64,000 nt of DNA from Neisseria dumasiana. Lineage in GTDB: Bacteria; Pseudomonadota; Gammaproteobacteria; Burkholderiales; Neisseriaceae. Shown piece by piece: positions 8,401 through 16,676 of the stretch (position 1 is its first letter; every line of letters starts with the position of its first letter). Below the pieces are notes generated by a model, which worked only from the letters and a program-made list of their open reading frames with translations, did no database searches and was not told the DNA's origin. The stretch spans positions 1,054,001 to 1,118,000 of the forward strand of contig NZ_CP091509.1 in the NCBI RefSeq assembly GCF_022870885.1, given 5' to 3'. Made by a program: the position numbers and the translations under genes.

Positions 8401-9150
8401 ATGACTGCTTACGTCCGCACTTCGCGCCCCGCCGATTCGCTGCGCAACATCACCATCACGCCCGGTTTTCTGCCCCATGCCGACGGTTCGTGCCTGATCG
8501 AGTTCGGCAATACCAAAGTGATCTGCACGGCTTCGATTGATGAGAACCTGCCGCCTTTCCTGCGTGGTAAAGATCAAGGTTGGGTAACGGCCGAATACGG
8601 AATGCTGCCTGCATCTACTGCTTCACGAATGCGCCGCGAAGCTGCGGCAGGCAAACAAAGCGGCCGCACGCAGGAAATCCAACGTTTGATCGGCCGCTCT
8701 CTGAGGGCGGTAGTGGAATTGGATAAGTTGGGCGAACGTCAGATTTTGATCGATTGCGACGTGATTCAGGCCGACGGCGGGACGCGCACGGCTTCGATTA
8801 CCGGTGCGTTTGTAGCTTTGCAGATGGCGGTAAACAAACTGGTTCATGCCGGCATGTTGATACACAATCCTATCCGCGAAGCTGTGGCGGCCGTGTCGGT
8901 AGGCGTAGTTGGCGGCGTTCCTTTACTGGATTTGGATTATCCCGAAGATTCGGGCTGCGACAGCGACATTAATTTGGTAATGACCGCTTCGGGAAAAATC
9001 ATCGAAATACAAGGCACGGCCGAAGGTGCGCCGTTCAGCATCGAAGAACTCGGCCAATTAATCGGCTTAGGCAAGAAAGGCATTGAAGAACTGTTCGTCC
9101 ACCAAGAACAAGCCCTGAAGCGGGCGGCAAACGGCATTCAGACGGCCTGA
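8401..9150 (+). CDS. rph: Ribonuclease PH
   Basis: Phosphate-dependent 3'-5' exoribonuclease that trims tRNA 3' ends, forming a hexameric ring. 249 aa against about 240 for the family. Typical stretches are [13 protein letters not shown] near residue 37, [14 protein letters not shown] near 60, [19 protein letters not shown] near 87, and [19 protein letters not shown] near 118, which holds the phosphate and metal-binding residues. An AAAGGA ribosome site precedes the ATG. The coding sequence ends almost inside an uptake sequence (TTCAGACGGCCT, which encodes the last residues). Confidence 0.96.
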   Translation: MTAYVRTSRPADSLRNITITPGFLPHADGSCLIEFGNTKVICTASIDENLPPFLRGKDQGWVTAEYGMLPASTASRMRREAAAGKQSGRTQEIQRLIGRSLRAVVELDKLGERQILIDCDVIQADGGTRTASITGAFVALQMAVNKLVHAGMLIHNPIREAVAAVSVGVVGGVPLLDLDYPEDSGCDSDINLVMTASGKIIEIQGTAEGAPFSIEELGQLIGLGKKGIEELFVHQEQALKRAANGIQTA

Positions 9151-9164
9151 CAGATTCAAAGGCC

Positions 9165-9265
9165 GAGACCTTTGTAAAACCCTCGGATGTGGATGCAGTT
9201 CAAAGCGTAGCAGCGCAGTAAGTGCAGACATATCATGTAGATAAGCAAGCGTTTGCAAAGGTCTA
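9165..9265 (+). repeat. Shortened copy of the GAGACCTTTGC element
   Basis: It starts GAGACCTTTGTAAAACCC and ends GTTTGCAAAGGTCTA. The first 70 bp match the full copies, while the distal half (GAGCGAGCAGCGC and beyond) is deleted. It lies between rph and coaBC and abuts the uptake-sequence pair at 9266-9295. Confidence 0.7.
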
Positions 9266-9295
9266 AGGCCGTCTGAATAATTTTTCAGACGGCCT
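9266..9295. terminator. Inverted DUS pair upstream of coaBC
   Basis: AGGCCGTCTGAA (9266-9277) and TTCAGACGGCCT (9284-9295) with a 6-nt loop and T-rich centre. It probably ends transcription from rph. Confidence 0.65.
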
Positions 9296-9353
9296 CATCG
9301 ATATAAACACTTTCATAAAACTGCTTGTTAGCAGTCATACATTTACACCGTTT

Positions 9354-10535
9354 ATGAGCAAACATATCCTTCTCGGTATCAGCGGCGGTATTGCCGCCTA
9401 TAAATCCTGCGAACTCGTGCGCCTGTTAAAAAAACAAGGGCACAGCGTAACCGTTGCCATGAGCCGCGCCGCCACCGAATTTGTGCAGCCGCTTACCTTC
9501 CAAGCCTTGAGCGGCAACCCCGTTTTGGCGGAAACCCACGCTGGTGGCAGCGGCAACGGCATGGCGCACATCAATCTTACCCGCGAAGCAGACGTATTTC
9601 TGATTGCGCCCGCCAGCGCAAACACGCTCGCCAAAATCGCCAACGGTATAGCCGACAACCTGCTTACCAATCTCGCCGCCGCCCGCAAATGCCCGTTGGC
9701 CGTCGCTCCGGCCATGAATGTAGAAATGTGGTTCAATCCGGCCAACCAACGCAATATCGCCCGGTTGATTTCAGACGGCATCACCGTGTTCCAACCTGCG
9801 TCGGGCGAACAGGCTTGCGGCGAAACCGGCGTGGGCCGTATGCCCGAAGCAGCCGAGCTGGCCGAATTGCTGCCCGATTTATGGGCCGAAAAAGCGCTGC
9901 ACGGCAAAAAAGTACTGATCACGGCAGGAGCAACTTTTGAAGCCATCGACCCCGTGCGCGGCATTACCAATATTTCCAGCGGCCAAATGGGTATGGCACT
10001 TGCTCGGGCCTGCCGCGCCGCCGGAGCAGAAGTTACCCTGATTTACGGCCAAATTCAGACGGCCTTGCCGGTAGGGTTGGCGCATAGCGAACAGGCAATC
10101 AGCGCAGAAGCGATGTACCGCGCCGTAATGAAGCACATCGCACGGCAGGACGTGTTTATTTCCGTAGCCGCCGTGGCCGATTATAAAGTCAAAAACAGCA
10201 GCCCCCACAAGCTGAAAAAAGACGGCTCCGGCAACCCGCCTGTTATCGAACTTGAAGAAAACCCCGATATTCTTGCTTCGGTAGCCGCTCTTCCCGATGC
10301 GCCTTTCTGCGTCGGCTTTGCTGCCGAAAGCAACAACGTATTGGAATACGCGCGCACCAAACGGCTGAAAAAAGGCATTCCCATGTTGGTGGCAAATGAT
10401 GTGGCGGTAGCGATGGGAAAAGCCGTGAACCGAATCACCATTATCGACAACCAAGGCGAAAAAGCTTTTCCCGAAACCGACAAGAACCAAGCGGCCGCAG
10501 CCATTGTTGACAGGCTGGCCGAACTGCTCGCTTAA
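9354..10535 (+). CDS. coaBC: Bifunctional phosphopantothenoylcysteine decarboxylase / phosphopantothenate-cysteine ligase
   Basis: Dfp/CoaBC, which carries out two middle steps of coenzyme A synthesis. 393 aa, the full two-domain length. The N-terminal flavoprotein domain begins LLGISGGIAAYKSCELVR. The decarboxylase His lies in MAHINLTREAD, and PAMNVEMW is the substrate-recognition clamp. The CoaB ligase half starts near residue 190 with ITAGATFEAIDPVRGITN, and the region KLKKDG contributes the nucleotide-binding lysine. It is a single-gene unit with an uptake sequence inside near 10053. Confidence 0.96.
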   Translation: MSKHILLGISGGIAAYKSCELVRLLKKQGHSVTVAMSRAATEFVQPLTFQALSGNPVLAETHAGGSGNGMAHINLTREADVFLIAPASANTLAKIANGIADNLLTNLAAARKCPLAVAPAMNVEMWFNPANQRNIARLISDGITVFQPASGEQACGETGVGRMPEAAELAELLPDLWAEKALHGKKVLITAGATFEAIDPVRGITNISSGQMGMALARACRAAGAEVTLIYGQIQTALPVGLAHSEQAISAEAMYRAVMKHIARQDVFISVAAVADYKVKNSSPHKLKKDGSGNPPVIELEENPDILASVAALPDAPFCVGFAAESNNVLEYARTKRLKKGIPMLVANDVAVAMGKAVNRITIIDNQGEKAFPETDKNQAAAAIVDRLAELLA

Positions 10536-10539
10536 CCGT

Positions 10540-10697
10540 TATAGTCAATCCGCTTCATGTTTCATACAAGGCAGCAAGCCGCAGGCAGTACAGGCAGTAC
10601 GGAACCGATTCTGTTGCCGCTTTAGCGGCTTACACAATCGTTCTCTTTGAGCTAAGGCGCAGCAACGCCATAGTAAAGTTTAAGTTGATTGACTATA
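10540..10697. repeat. Correia-like element (CREE) with variant ends
   Basis: 158 bp bounded by perfect 11-bp inverted ends TATAGTCAATC / GATTGACTATA, with TA at both outer edges. The inside matches the Correia repeat of pathogenic Neisseria read in reverse: ACAAGGCAGCAAGCCGCAGG, GTACGGAACCGATTC, ATCGTTCTCTTTGAGCTAAGG, GCAGCAACGCC. The classic termini are TATAGTGGATT, so these ends are a lineage variant. It ends 81 bp before the phosphatase gene and may affect its transcription or mRNA processing. Confidence 0.85.
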
Positions 10698-10778
10698 TAC
10701 GGGCAAACCCGGTTTCAGACGGCCTGTATTCACAACCAGTAAGGCCGTCTAAAAATCAAAATAAAACAAGGAACCGTC

Positions 10779-11384
10779 GTGCATATCAAATTAACCGCCA
10801 TATTTCTTTTGGCAGTATTTTCAACACCGGCTTTTGCTTCACAGTTGGAGCAAGATGCTTTGTCTGAAACGGCTAAGGTGTGGGCTCAACCGGTCAAACA
10901 AGAAGCCAATCTATACCGCATTGATCCCAATCTCTACCGCAGCGAACAACTTACCGCCGATGATGCCGCCGATTTAGAAAAAATCGGTGTAAAAAGCGTT
11001 ATCAACCTGCGCTTTTTCGACCGAAATGATAATGAAACCGTTCTATCCGGCCGTAACTTCACGCTGCTCAACCGCCCCTTGCTCACTTGGCGTATCAAAC
11101 CCAAAGACATAGCCGATACGCTCTACCTGATTGAACAACATCAAAAAAACGGCCCGGTGTTGATACATTGCTATCACGGTGCCGACCGTACCGGCCTGAT
11201 TTCCGCTATGTACCGCATCGTTTACCACGGGTGGACAATCGAAGAGGCCAAAAACGAAATGCAGCAAGGCCCTTACGGTTTTCACAGCATTTGGAAAAAT
11301 ATAGGCAAACTGTTTACCGAAACCAATGTTGCCGAAGTTAAAAAACATCTCGAAGCTTTGCGCCTTCAAAACAGATATAGTTAA
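10779..11384 (+). CDS. Secreted dual-specificity/tyrosine phosphatase-like protein
   Basis: 201 aa from a GTG start with AAGGA 8 nt upstream. Residues 1-21 form a signal peptide (FLLAVFSTPAFA, then S22), so the enzyme is periplasmic or secreted. The phosphatase loop is HCYHGADRTG: C131 is the thiolate nucleophile and R137 the phosphate-binding arginine (CX5R). The candidate general-acid region precedes it near residues 85-110. LYRSEQL near residue 50 and INLRFF near 73 are typical of this bacterial PTP/DSP family. It stands alone, 81 bp behind a Correia element. The substrate is unknown and could be a phosphoprotein or a small phosphorylated molecule. Confidence 0.85.
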   Translation: MHIKLTAIFLLAVFSTPAFASQLEQDALSETAKVWAQPVKQEANLYRIDPNLYRSEQLTADDAADLEKIGVKSVINLRFFDRNDNETVLSGRNFTLLNRPLLTWRIKPKDIADTLYLIEQHQKNGPVLIHCYHGADRTGLISAMYRIVYHGWTIEEAKNEMQQGPYGFHSIWKNIGKLFTETNVAEVKKHLEALRLQNRYS

Positions 11385-11487
11385 GCGGTTTAACGATTTT
11401 GCAATTTTGCATTTTGAAGCATGTTAATCAACACGCTAATCAATAGGTAACGGGCGGCTTAATCAAGTGTGATTGCTTATTCCGGCT

Positions 11488-11763
11488 TTATTCCATCATT
11501 TCCAAGCGTGCTTGCGGCGGCAACAAGAGCTGGTAAGCGGGAACGCCTAAAGCTACTGCCATTTTTTCTATGTTGGACAAAGCGATATTCCAACGCTTGC
11601 GCTCAACCGCCGAAACATAAGTACGGTCAAGCCCGCATTGGCGGGCGAGTTCTTCTTGCGACCACCCTTTGTTCACGCGAAACAGACGCATGTTATAAGC
11701 CAACACGGCGCGCAGATCAGATTCGTCGGGCAGTTCGGCCGGTGCAGTCAGTTTGTTGCTCAT
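11488..11763 (-). CDS. XRE-family helix-turn-helix regulator, C-protein-like
   Basis: 91-aa DNA-binding protein. The HTH_3 domain spans about residues 24-80: NMRLFRVNKGWSQEELARQ, then GLDRTYVSAVERKRWN and ALSNIEKMAVALGV. This pattern (SQEEL, DRTYVS, ALSNI) is common in controller proteins of restriction-modification systems and in small stand-alone regulators. No restriction or methylase gene is nearby, so it is an orphan. The short N-terminal extension is acidic. It ends about 100 bp from the convergent phosphatase gene. Confidence 0.85.
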   Translation of the reverse strand: MSNKLTAPAELPDESDLRAVLAYNMRLFRVNKGWSQEELARQCGLDRTYVSAVERKRWNIALSNIEKMAVALGVPAYQLLLPPQARLEMME

Positions 11764-11878
11764 GATGTGTCCTTATGAATTTGCTTTAACGGATTTTACT
11801 TCACGTTAAGTTTAAATGAAATACTCTCTTTGAGATAAAGTATAGCGACGACATAGCAAGTTAAGGGTACTTATGATC

Positions 11879-11932
11879 ACAACACAGAGAGCGCAGATAT
11901 ATCACATAGACAGGCAAACAAGCGGGCAGCTC
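11879..11932 (+). repeat. Internal fragment of the GAGACCTTTGC element
   Basis: AGAGAGCGCAGATATATCAC and the following ATAGACAGGCAAACAAGCGGGCAG match the middle of the full-length copies. Both ends are missing. It lies in the 355-bp gap between the XRE regulator and uraA. Confidence 0.55.
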
Positions 11933-12019
11933 ATAGTCCAAAAATGCTAGAGCGGATGATGGAGGTAGAGGTTTCAGGTTGTCGGATGTGTATTATCAAA
12001 TTAAATGATTCTGAGAAAA

Positions 12020-12086
12020 GCACAGCGGAGAAACCTGATTGTGCCAAAGCTTTTTCGGCTTTTAGCAGCTTGTTTCTCCGCTGTGC
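12020..12086. terminator. Long-loop inverted repeat behind uraA
   Basis: GCACAGCGGAGAAAC (12020-12034) is perfectly complementary to 12072-12086. The 37-nt loop contains a smaller AAGC/GCTT-type stem. It lies 33 bp beyond the uraA stop and is the best candidate for its terminator, although the loop is unusually long. Confidence 0.5.
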
Positions 12087-12118
12087 AATGCTGTGCAATA
12101 AAGACAAAACCGTGTGTA

Positions 12119-13351
12119 TTAAATTTCTTCGTTTAATATTTCAACCGGTTTTTCATCGGGGATCAACCAGTTGAGCACAATGGCGAGAATGGCGCACAAA
12201 CCCACACCGGCAAAGCTGACTGTGCCGAATTTAATCACCATGCCGCCTACGCCGGTGGTCAATACGGAGCTTACGATCACGAGATTCTTCGGCCGCATTA
12301 AATCTACTTGGGCATCAATCAGGGTTTTCAAGCCCAGAGAAGCAATTGTGCCGAACAGCAAAATCATGATGCCGCCCATCACTGGTAAGGGAATCGATGC
12401 TAAAAAAGCATTGAATTTGCCGAAAAATGCCATACAGATGGCAAATATTGCAGCCCAAGTCATGATATAGGGATTGCTGTTTTTGGTGATCATTACCGCA
12501 CCGGTTACTTCACCGTAAGTGGTTACGGGCGGGCCGCCGATGAGGCCGGCTACGCATACGCCCAAGCCGTCGCCGGCGAGTGTTTTATCCAAACCGGGGT
12601 CTTTGGCATAGTTGTTTCCGGTTACTTTACCGATGGCCATTACACCGCCGATGTGCTCGATTGCCGGAGCGATGGCAACGGGAAGCATAAACAAAGCAGC
12701 TTGCCAGTTGACTTGCGGCGTTTCAAAGTGCGGTACGGCAAACCAAGGGGCATCGCTAATGGGAGCAGTATCGACTAAGCCGAGCATCCACGCCGCTATA
12801 TAACCTGCCGCAACGCCGATCAGAATGGGGATAAGCTTCATCATTTTGCTGCCGAACACGGCCACCACCACGGTAACGGCAAAAGTAAAACCGGAAAGTA
12901 TTAAAGATTGGGTGTAATCCACAGCCTGTTGGCCGCCTGCCTGCCCCATAGCCATCTGGCTGGCAACCACCGCAACCGACAGGCCGATTACCATAATCAC
13001 AGGGCCGATAACAACCGGAGGGAGCAGGCGGTTTACCGTTGCCAATCCGCGCCATTTGATCAGCGCCGCAAATACAAAATACATAAACCCCGCGGCAAAC
13101 AGGCCGAACATGGTAGAGGGCAGCCCCCATTCGCTTATCGAATAGATAATCGGAGCAATGAATGCAAAAGAAGAGCCGAGAAAAACCGGCACTTTGAATT
13201 TTGTTACCATTTGGAAAAGCAGCGTGCCGATGCCTGCGCCCAAAAGTGCTAAAGCAGGGTTTAACCCGGTAAGCAGGGGAACAAGTACCATTGCACCGAA
13301 GGCCACAAATAAAATCTGCGCGCCCGAGACGGCCAGTTTGAGTTGTTGCAT
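12119..13351 (-). CDS. uraA: Uracil permease (NCS2 nucleobase:cation symporter)
   Basis: Inner-membrane proton-coupled uracil transporter, about 410 aa with the many hydrophobic helices of the NCS2 fold. FVAFGAMVLVPLLTGLNPALALLGAGIGTLLF is the first-helix signature (positions 10-45). The middle holds GNNYAKDPGLDKTLAGDGLG and GGPPVTTYGEVTGA, the substrate-site region. I chose ATG 13351 because the only upstream in-frame start, TTG at 13390, overlaps a perfect TATAAT box, so it would lie at or before the transcription start. If TTG is used the protein gains 13 residues. Uracil rather than xanthine is the best family guess. Confidence 0.9.
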   Translation of the reverse strand: MQQLKLAVSGAQILFVAFGAMVLVPLLTGLNPALALLGAGIGTLLFQMVTKFKVPVFLGSSFAFIAPIIYSISEWGLPSTMFGLFAAGFMYFVFAALIKWRGLATVNRLLPPVVIGPVIMVIGLSVAVVASQMAMGQAGGQQAVDYTQSLILSGFTFAVTVVVAVFGSKMMKLIPILIGVAAGYIAAWMLGLVDTAPISDAPWFAVPHFETPQVNWQAALFMLPVAIAPAIEHIGGVMAIGKVTGNNYAKDPGLDKTLAGDGLGVCVAGLIGGPPVTTYGEVTGAVMITKNSNPYIMTWAAIFAICMAFFGKFNAFLASIPLPVMGGIMILLFGTIASLGLKTLIDAQVDLMRPKNLVIVSSVLTTGVGGMVIKFGTVSFAGVGLCAILAIVLNWLIPDEKPVEILNEEI

Positions 13352-13389
13352 GTTAAGTTCCGTTAGTTTATTGAAGTCAAACGGTTGCA

Positions 13390-13395
13390 ATTATA
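13390..13395 (-). promoter_or_regulatory. -10 box of the uraA promoter
   Basis: Reading the minus strand, TATAAT occupies 13395-13390, about 40 bp before the preferred uraA ATG. The -35 region is weak. It decides the uraA start, since it overlaps the alternative TTG. The rest of the 320-bp gap to cmk holds single uptake sequences near 13434 and 13584 and nothing else recognisable. Confidence 0.55.
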
Positions 13396-13672
13396 ACGCC
13401 GTAAAAGCAGGTTGTGTTTACAGATCATCAGGTTTCAGACGGCCGGGTTCAAAAATATCCGGCTGGCCGTTTCAGCAAAATAACTTGCAGAATCAGGGTG
13501 TGCCGATATAATCGGGCCTGAAATATCTCGGTTTGCATCTGCCGGTGTTTCAAACGGCATATCAGGCAGGCTGAATGCAAAAGGCCGTCTGAAAAGCATT
13601 CAAACCAATTTGAACATTACTGTCTGTTATCATATTTTTTCAAAAAATTCACATTAAGTTGAAGACAATACA

Positions 13673-14332
13673 ATGGATTTAAACCGAAAAATCATCGCCA
13701 TCGACGGCCCCAGCGCATCCGGAAAAGGCACCGTTGCCTCGCGGGTGGCGGCTGAATTGGGTTTTGATTATTTAGATTCAGGCGCGCTATACCGGCTCAC
13801 CGCCTTACATGCGAAACACCAAAATATCGGTTGGGATGATGAAGAAGCCTTAGCCGGATTGGCTCATGGCCTGCCCGTAGAATTTGTCGGAAAAACCATT
13901 TTACTTGACGGTAAAGACGTATCCGAAGCCATCCGCACAGAAGCTATCGGCATGGGTGCTTCTGCCGTGGCCGGGTTGCCGAAAGTCAGGCAGGCACTAT
14001 TGCAGCGCCAACGTGATTTCCTTACCGAAAAAGGCTTGGTAGGGGACGGGCGCGATATGGGGTCGGTTATTTTTCCCGATGCCGCTTTGAAAATATTCCT
14101 AACCGCATCGGCAGAGGTTAGGGCGGAGCGCAGAGCAAAACAGATAGGCGAGCCGCTCGGCGGCGTAGCATTTGAAAGAATATTGGCCGACATTCAAACA
14201 CGCGATGAAGCCGACCGCAAAAGGCCGGTAGCTCCGCTTCAACAGCTGCCCGATGCCCACCTGCTCGACACAACAAATTTAAACATCGAGCAGGCAGTAA
14301 AAAAAGTGCTTGATTGGTATGCAGAAATCTAA
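13673..14332 (+). CDS. cmk: Cytidylate kinase
   Basis: CMP/dCMP kinase of 219 aa. The P-loop GPSASGKGTVASRVA is at residues 12-26 and YLDSGALYRLTAL near 35-47 contacts the CMP. GRDMGSVIFPDA near 126 and the lid RRAKQIG with RDEADRKRPVAPL complete the kinase fold. It heads the conserved cmk-rpsA-ihfB neighbourhood. A hairpin of uptake sequences separates it from rpsA. Confidence 0.97.
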   Translation: MDLNRKIIAIDGPSASGKGTVASRVAAELGFDYLDSGALYRLTALHAKHQNIGWDDEEALAGLAHGLPVEFVGKTILLDGKDVSEAIRTEAIGMGASAVAGLPKVRQALLQRQRDFLTEKGLVGDGRDMGSVIFPDAALKIFLTASAEVRAERRAKQIGEPLGGVAFERILADIQTRDEADRKRPVAPLQQLPDAHLLDTTNLNIEQAVKKVLDWYAEI

Positions 14333-14356
14333 TTAATACTGTATAATCCCGCAATC

Positions 14357-14398
14357 TTTTTCAGACGGCTTCAGTTGAACAAGAGGCCGTCTGAAAAA
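14357..14398. terminator. Inverted DUS hairpin after cmk
   Basis: TTTTTCAGACGGC (14357-14369) pairs with GCCGTCTGAAAAA (14386-14398), a 13-bp stem followed by a run of T (CTTTTTTG). A strong intrinsic terminator between cmk and rpsA, suggesting that rpsA has its own promoter. Confidence 0.8.
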
Positions 14399-14491
14399 CT
14401 TTTTTGATTCATAGGCTTGTTGTGCCAAGGGCATCAAGCTTTTTGCAAACCAACCCCGCACCCCTTGGCGGTGTATTGAAAAGAGTAATAT

Positions 14492-16177
14492 ATGACTATG
14501 GAAAATTTTGCCCAGCTGTTGGAAGAAAGCTTTACCCTTCAAGAGATGAATCCCGGTGAAGTGATTACCGCTGAAGTAGTGGCAATCGACAACAACTTCG
14601 TTACCGTAAATGCCGGTTTGAAATCAGAGTCTCTGATCGACGTGAGCGAATTTAAAAACGCACAGGGCGAGATTGAAGTAAAAGTTGGCGATTTCGTTAC
14701 CGTAACCATCGAATCAGTTGAAAACGGTTTCGGCGAAACCAAACTGTCGCGCGAAAAAGCCAAACGTGCCGCCGATTGGATTGCTTTGGAAGAAGCCATG
14801 GAAAACGGCGACATCCTGTCCGGCGTAATCAACGGCAAAGTAAAAGGCGGTTTAACCGTTATGATCAACAGCATCCGCGCCTTCCTGCCCGGTTCGCTGG
14901 TTGACGTACGTCCCGTAAAAGACACCTCACACTTTGAAGGCAAAGAAGTAGAATTCAAAGTGATCAAACTCGACAAAAAACGCAACAACGTAGTGGTATC
15001 ACGCCGTGCCGTTCTGGAAGTGACTTTGGGCGAAGAGCGCAAAGCACTGCTGGAAAACCTGCAAGAAGGCTCAGTGGTTAAAGGTATCGTTAAAAACATT
15101 ACCGACTACGGTGCATTCGTTGACTTGGGCGGTATCGACGGCCTGTTACACATCACCGACTTGGCATGGCGCCGTGTGAAACACCCGAGCGAAGTGTTGG
15201 AAGTAGGCCAAGAAGTTGAAGCTAAAGTATTGAAATTCGACCAAGACAAACAACGCGTGTCTTTGGGTATGAAACAACTGGGCGAAGATCCTTGGAACGG
15301 CCTGACCCGCCGCTATCCGCAAGGCACCCGTCTGTTCGGTAAAGTATCCAACCTGACCGACTACGGTGCATTCGTAGAAATCGAACAAGGCATCGAAGGT
15401 TTGGTACACGTTTCCGAAATGGATTGGACCAACAAAAACGTTCACCCGAGCAAAGTTGTTCAGCTGGGCGACGAAGTAGAAGTGATGATTCTGGAAATCG
15501 ACGAAGACCGCCGTCGCATCAGCTTGGGCATGAAACAGTGTCAAGCCAATCCGTGGGAAGAGTTTGCCGCCAACCACAACAAAGGCGACAAATTATCCGG
15601 TGCGGTTAAATCGATTACCGACTTCGGCGTATTCGTCGGCTTGCCCGGCGGCATCGACGGATTGGTTCACTTGTCTGATCTGTCTTGGACTGAAGCAGGC
15701 GAAGAAGCCGTACGCAAATACAAAAAAGGCGAAGAAGTGGAAGCCGTTGTATTGGCGATTGATGTTGAAAAAGAGCGTATCTCCTTGGGCATCAAACAAT
15801 TAGAAGGCGATCCCTTCGGTAACTTCATCAGCGTAAACGACAAAGGTTCTTTGGTAAAAGGTACTGCTAAATCAGTAGATGCCAAAGGCGCGGTTATCGC
15901 CCTGTCTGATGATGTTGAAGCATATCTGCCTGCGTCCGAGTGGTCTAGCGAGCGCGTGGAAGATCTGCGTAACGTATTGAAAGAAGGCGAAGAAGTGGAA
16001 GCTGTTGTTTCTACGGTAGATCGCAAAAACCGCAGCATCAAATTGTCTGTTAAAGCCAAAGATGCCAAAGAAAGCCGCGATGCTTTGAATTCAGTTAATG
16101 CTGCTTCAACTGCAAGCGCAGGCACCACCAGCTTGGGTGATTTGCTAAAAGCCAAGTTGTCCGGCGATCAGGAGTAA
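14492..16177 (+). CDS. rpsA: 30S ribosomal protein S1
   Basis: mRNA-binding ribosomal protein needed to start translation of structured messages. 561 aa, six S1 (OB-fold) repeats. Repeats 3 to 6 are easiest to see, each starting near G-x-V-K-N/S-I/L-T-D-Y/F-G-A/V-F-V (for example [20 protein letters not shown] near 198, [21 protein letters not shown] near 285 and [20 protein letters not shown] near 371). Each closes with [12 protein letters not shown] strands. It is followed 7 bp later by ihfB, so the two are probably co-transcribed. [19 protein letters not shown] is the normal N-terminus. Confidence 0.98.
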   Translation: MTMENFAQLLEESFTLQEMNPGEVITAEVVAIDNNFVTVNAGLKSESLIDVSEFKNAQGEIEVKVGDFVTVTIESVENGFGETKLSREKAKRAADWIALEEAMENGDILSGVINGKVKGGLTVMINSIRAFLPGSLVDVRPVKDTSHFEGKEVEFKVIKLDKKRNNVVVSRRAVLEVTLGEERKALLENLQEGSVVKGIVKNITDYGAFVDLGGIDGLLHITDLAWRRVKHPSEVLEVGQEVEAKVLKFDQDKQRVSLGMKQLGEDPWNGLTRRYPQGTRLFGKVSNLTDYGAFVEIEQGIEGLVHVSEMDWTNKNVHPSKVVQLGDEVEVMILEIDEDRRRISLGMKQCQANPWEEFAANHNKGDKLSGAVKSITDFGVFVGLPGGIDGLVHLSDLSWTEAGEEAVRKYKKGEEVEAVVLAIDVEKERISLGIKQLEGDPFGNFISVNDKGSLVKGTAKSVDAKGAVIALSDDVEAYLPASEWSSERVEDLRNVLKEGEEVEAVVSTVDRKNRSIKLSVKAKDAKESRDALNSVNAASTASAGTTSLGDLLKAKLSGDQE

Positions 16178-16184
16178 TACAGGC

Positions 16185-16493
16185 ATGACCAAGTCTGAAT
16201 TAATGGTGCGTTTGGCAGAAGTTTTTGCTGAAAAAAACGGCACTCAATTGGTGGCCAAAGATGTAGAGTATAGTGTAAAGGTTTTGGTAGATACAATGAC
16301 CCGCTCACTGGCAAAAGGCCAACGCATTGAAATCCGTGGTTTCGGCAGTTTCGATCTTAACCGTCGCCCCGCGCGTATCGGACGCAATCCTAAAACCGGC
16401 GAACGTGTGGAAGTACCTGAAAAATTCGTACCCCACTTCAAACCGGGTAAAGAATTGCGCGAACGCGTCGATCAAGCGATGTCAGACAAATAA
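16185..16493 (+). CDS. ihfB: Integration host factor subunit beta
   Basis: 102-aa DNA-bending protein that pairs with IhfA. The N-terminus [12 protein letters not shown] and the DNA-binding arm [20 protein letters not shown] near residue 46 are diagnostic, including the conserved proline in the arm that intercalates DNA. It follows rpsA by 7 bp, as in many proteobacteria. A strong hairpin terminator lies 11 bp past the stop. Confidence 0.97.
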   Translation: MTKSELMVRLAEVFAEKNGTQLVAKDVEYSVKVLVDTMTRSLAKGQRIEIRGFGSFDLNRRPARIGRNPKTGERVEVPEKFVPHFKPGKELRERVDQAMSDK

Positions 16494-16504
16494 GCAATGT
16501 AAAC

Positions 16505-16535
16505 AAACGCTGCAGAAATGCAGCGTTTTTCTTTT
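16505..16535 (+). terminator. Intrinsic terminator after ihfB
   Basis: AAACGCTGCA (16505-16514), a GAAA tetraloop and TGCAGCGTTT (16519-16528), then TTCTTTTT. It closes the rpsA-ihfB operon. Confidence 0.9.
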
Positions 16536-16617
16536 TCTGTCTAATTTAATTTTTGTGTTTGATTTATTTTCGCCTCTTAATTTAAGCAAACCCAATCAGG
16601 CTTTTAATAATAAACAC

Positions 16618-16645
16618 TTGGAGGCCGTCTGAAATCATTTATAAT
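16618..16645 (+). promoter_or_regulatory. Sigma-70-type promoter for zapE
   Basis: TTGGAG (16618-16623), a 16-bp spacer and TATAAT (16640-16645). The spacer contains an uptake sequence. Transcription would start near 16652, past the first in-frame ATG (16644), which argues for the ATG at 16677. Confidence 0.6.
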
Positions 16646-16676
16646 GGGCAAACCTGTTTATTTGCTCTACATAACA

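Noticed and set aside
9357-9400. Search for tRNA, rRNA or riboswitch structures across intergenic regions
   Set aside because: No cloverleaf-like sequence, rRNA segment or known riboswitch core was recognised anywhere in the window. Absence was judged by eye only.
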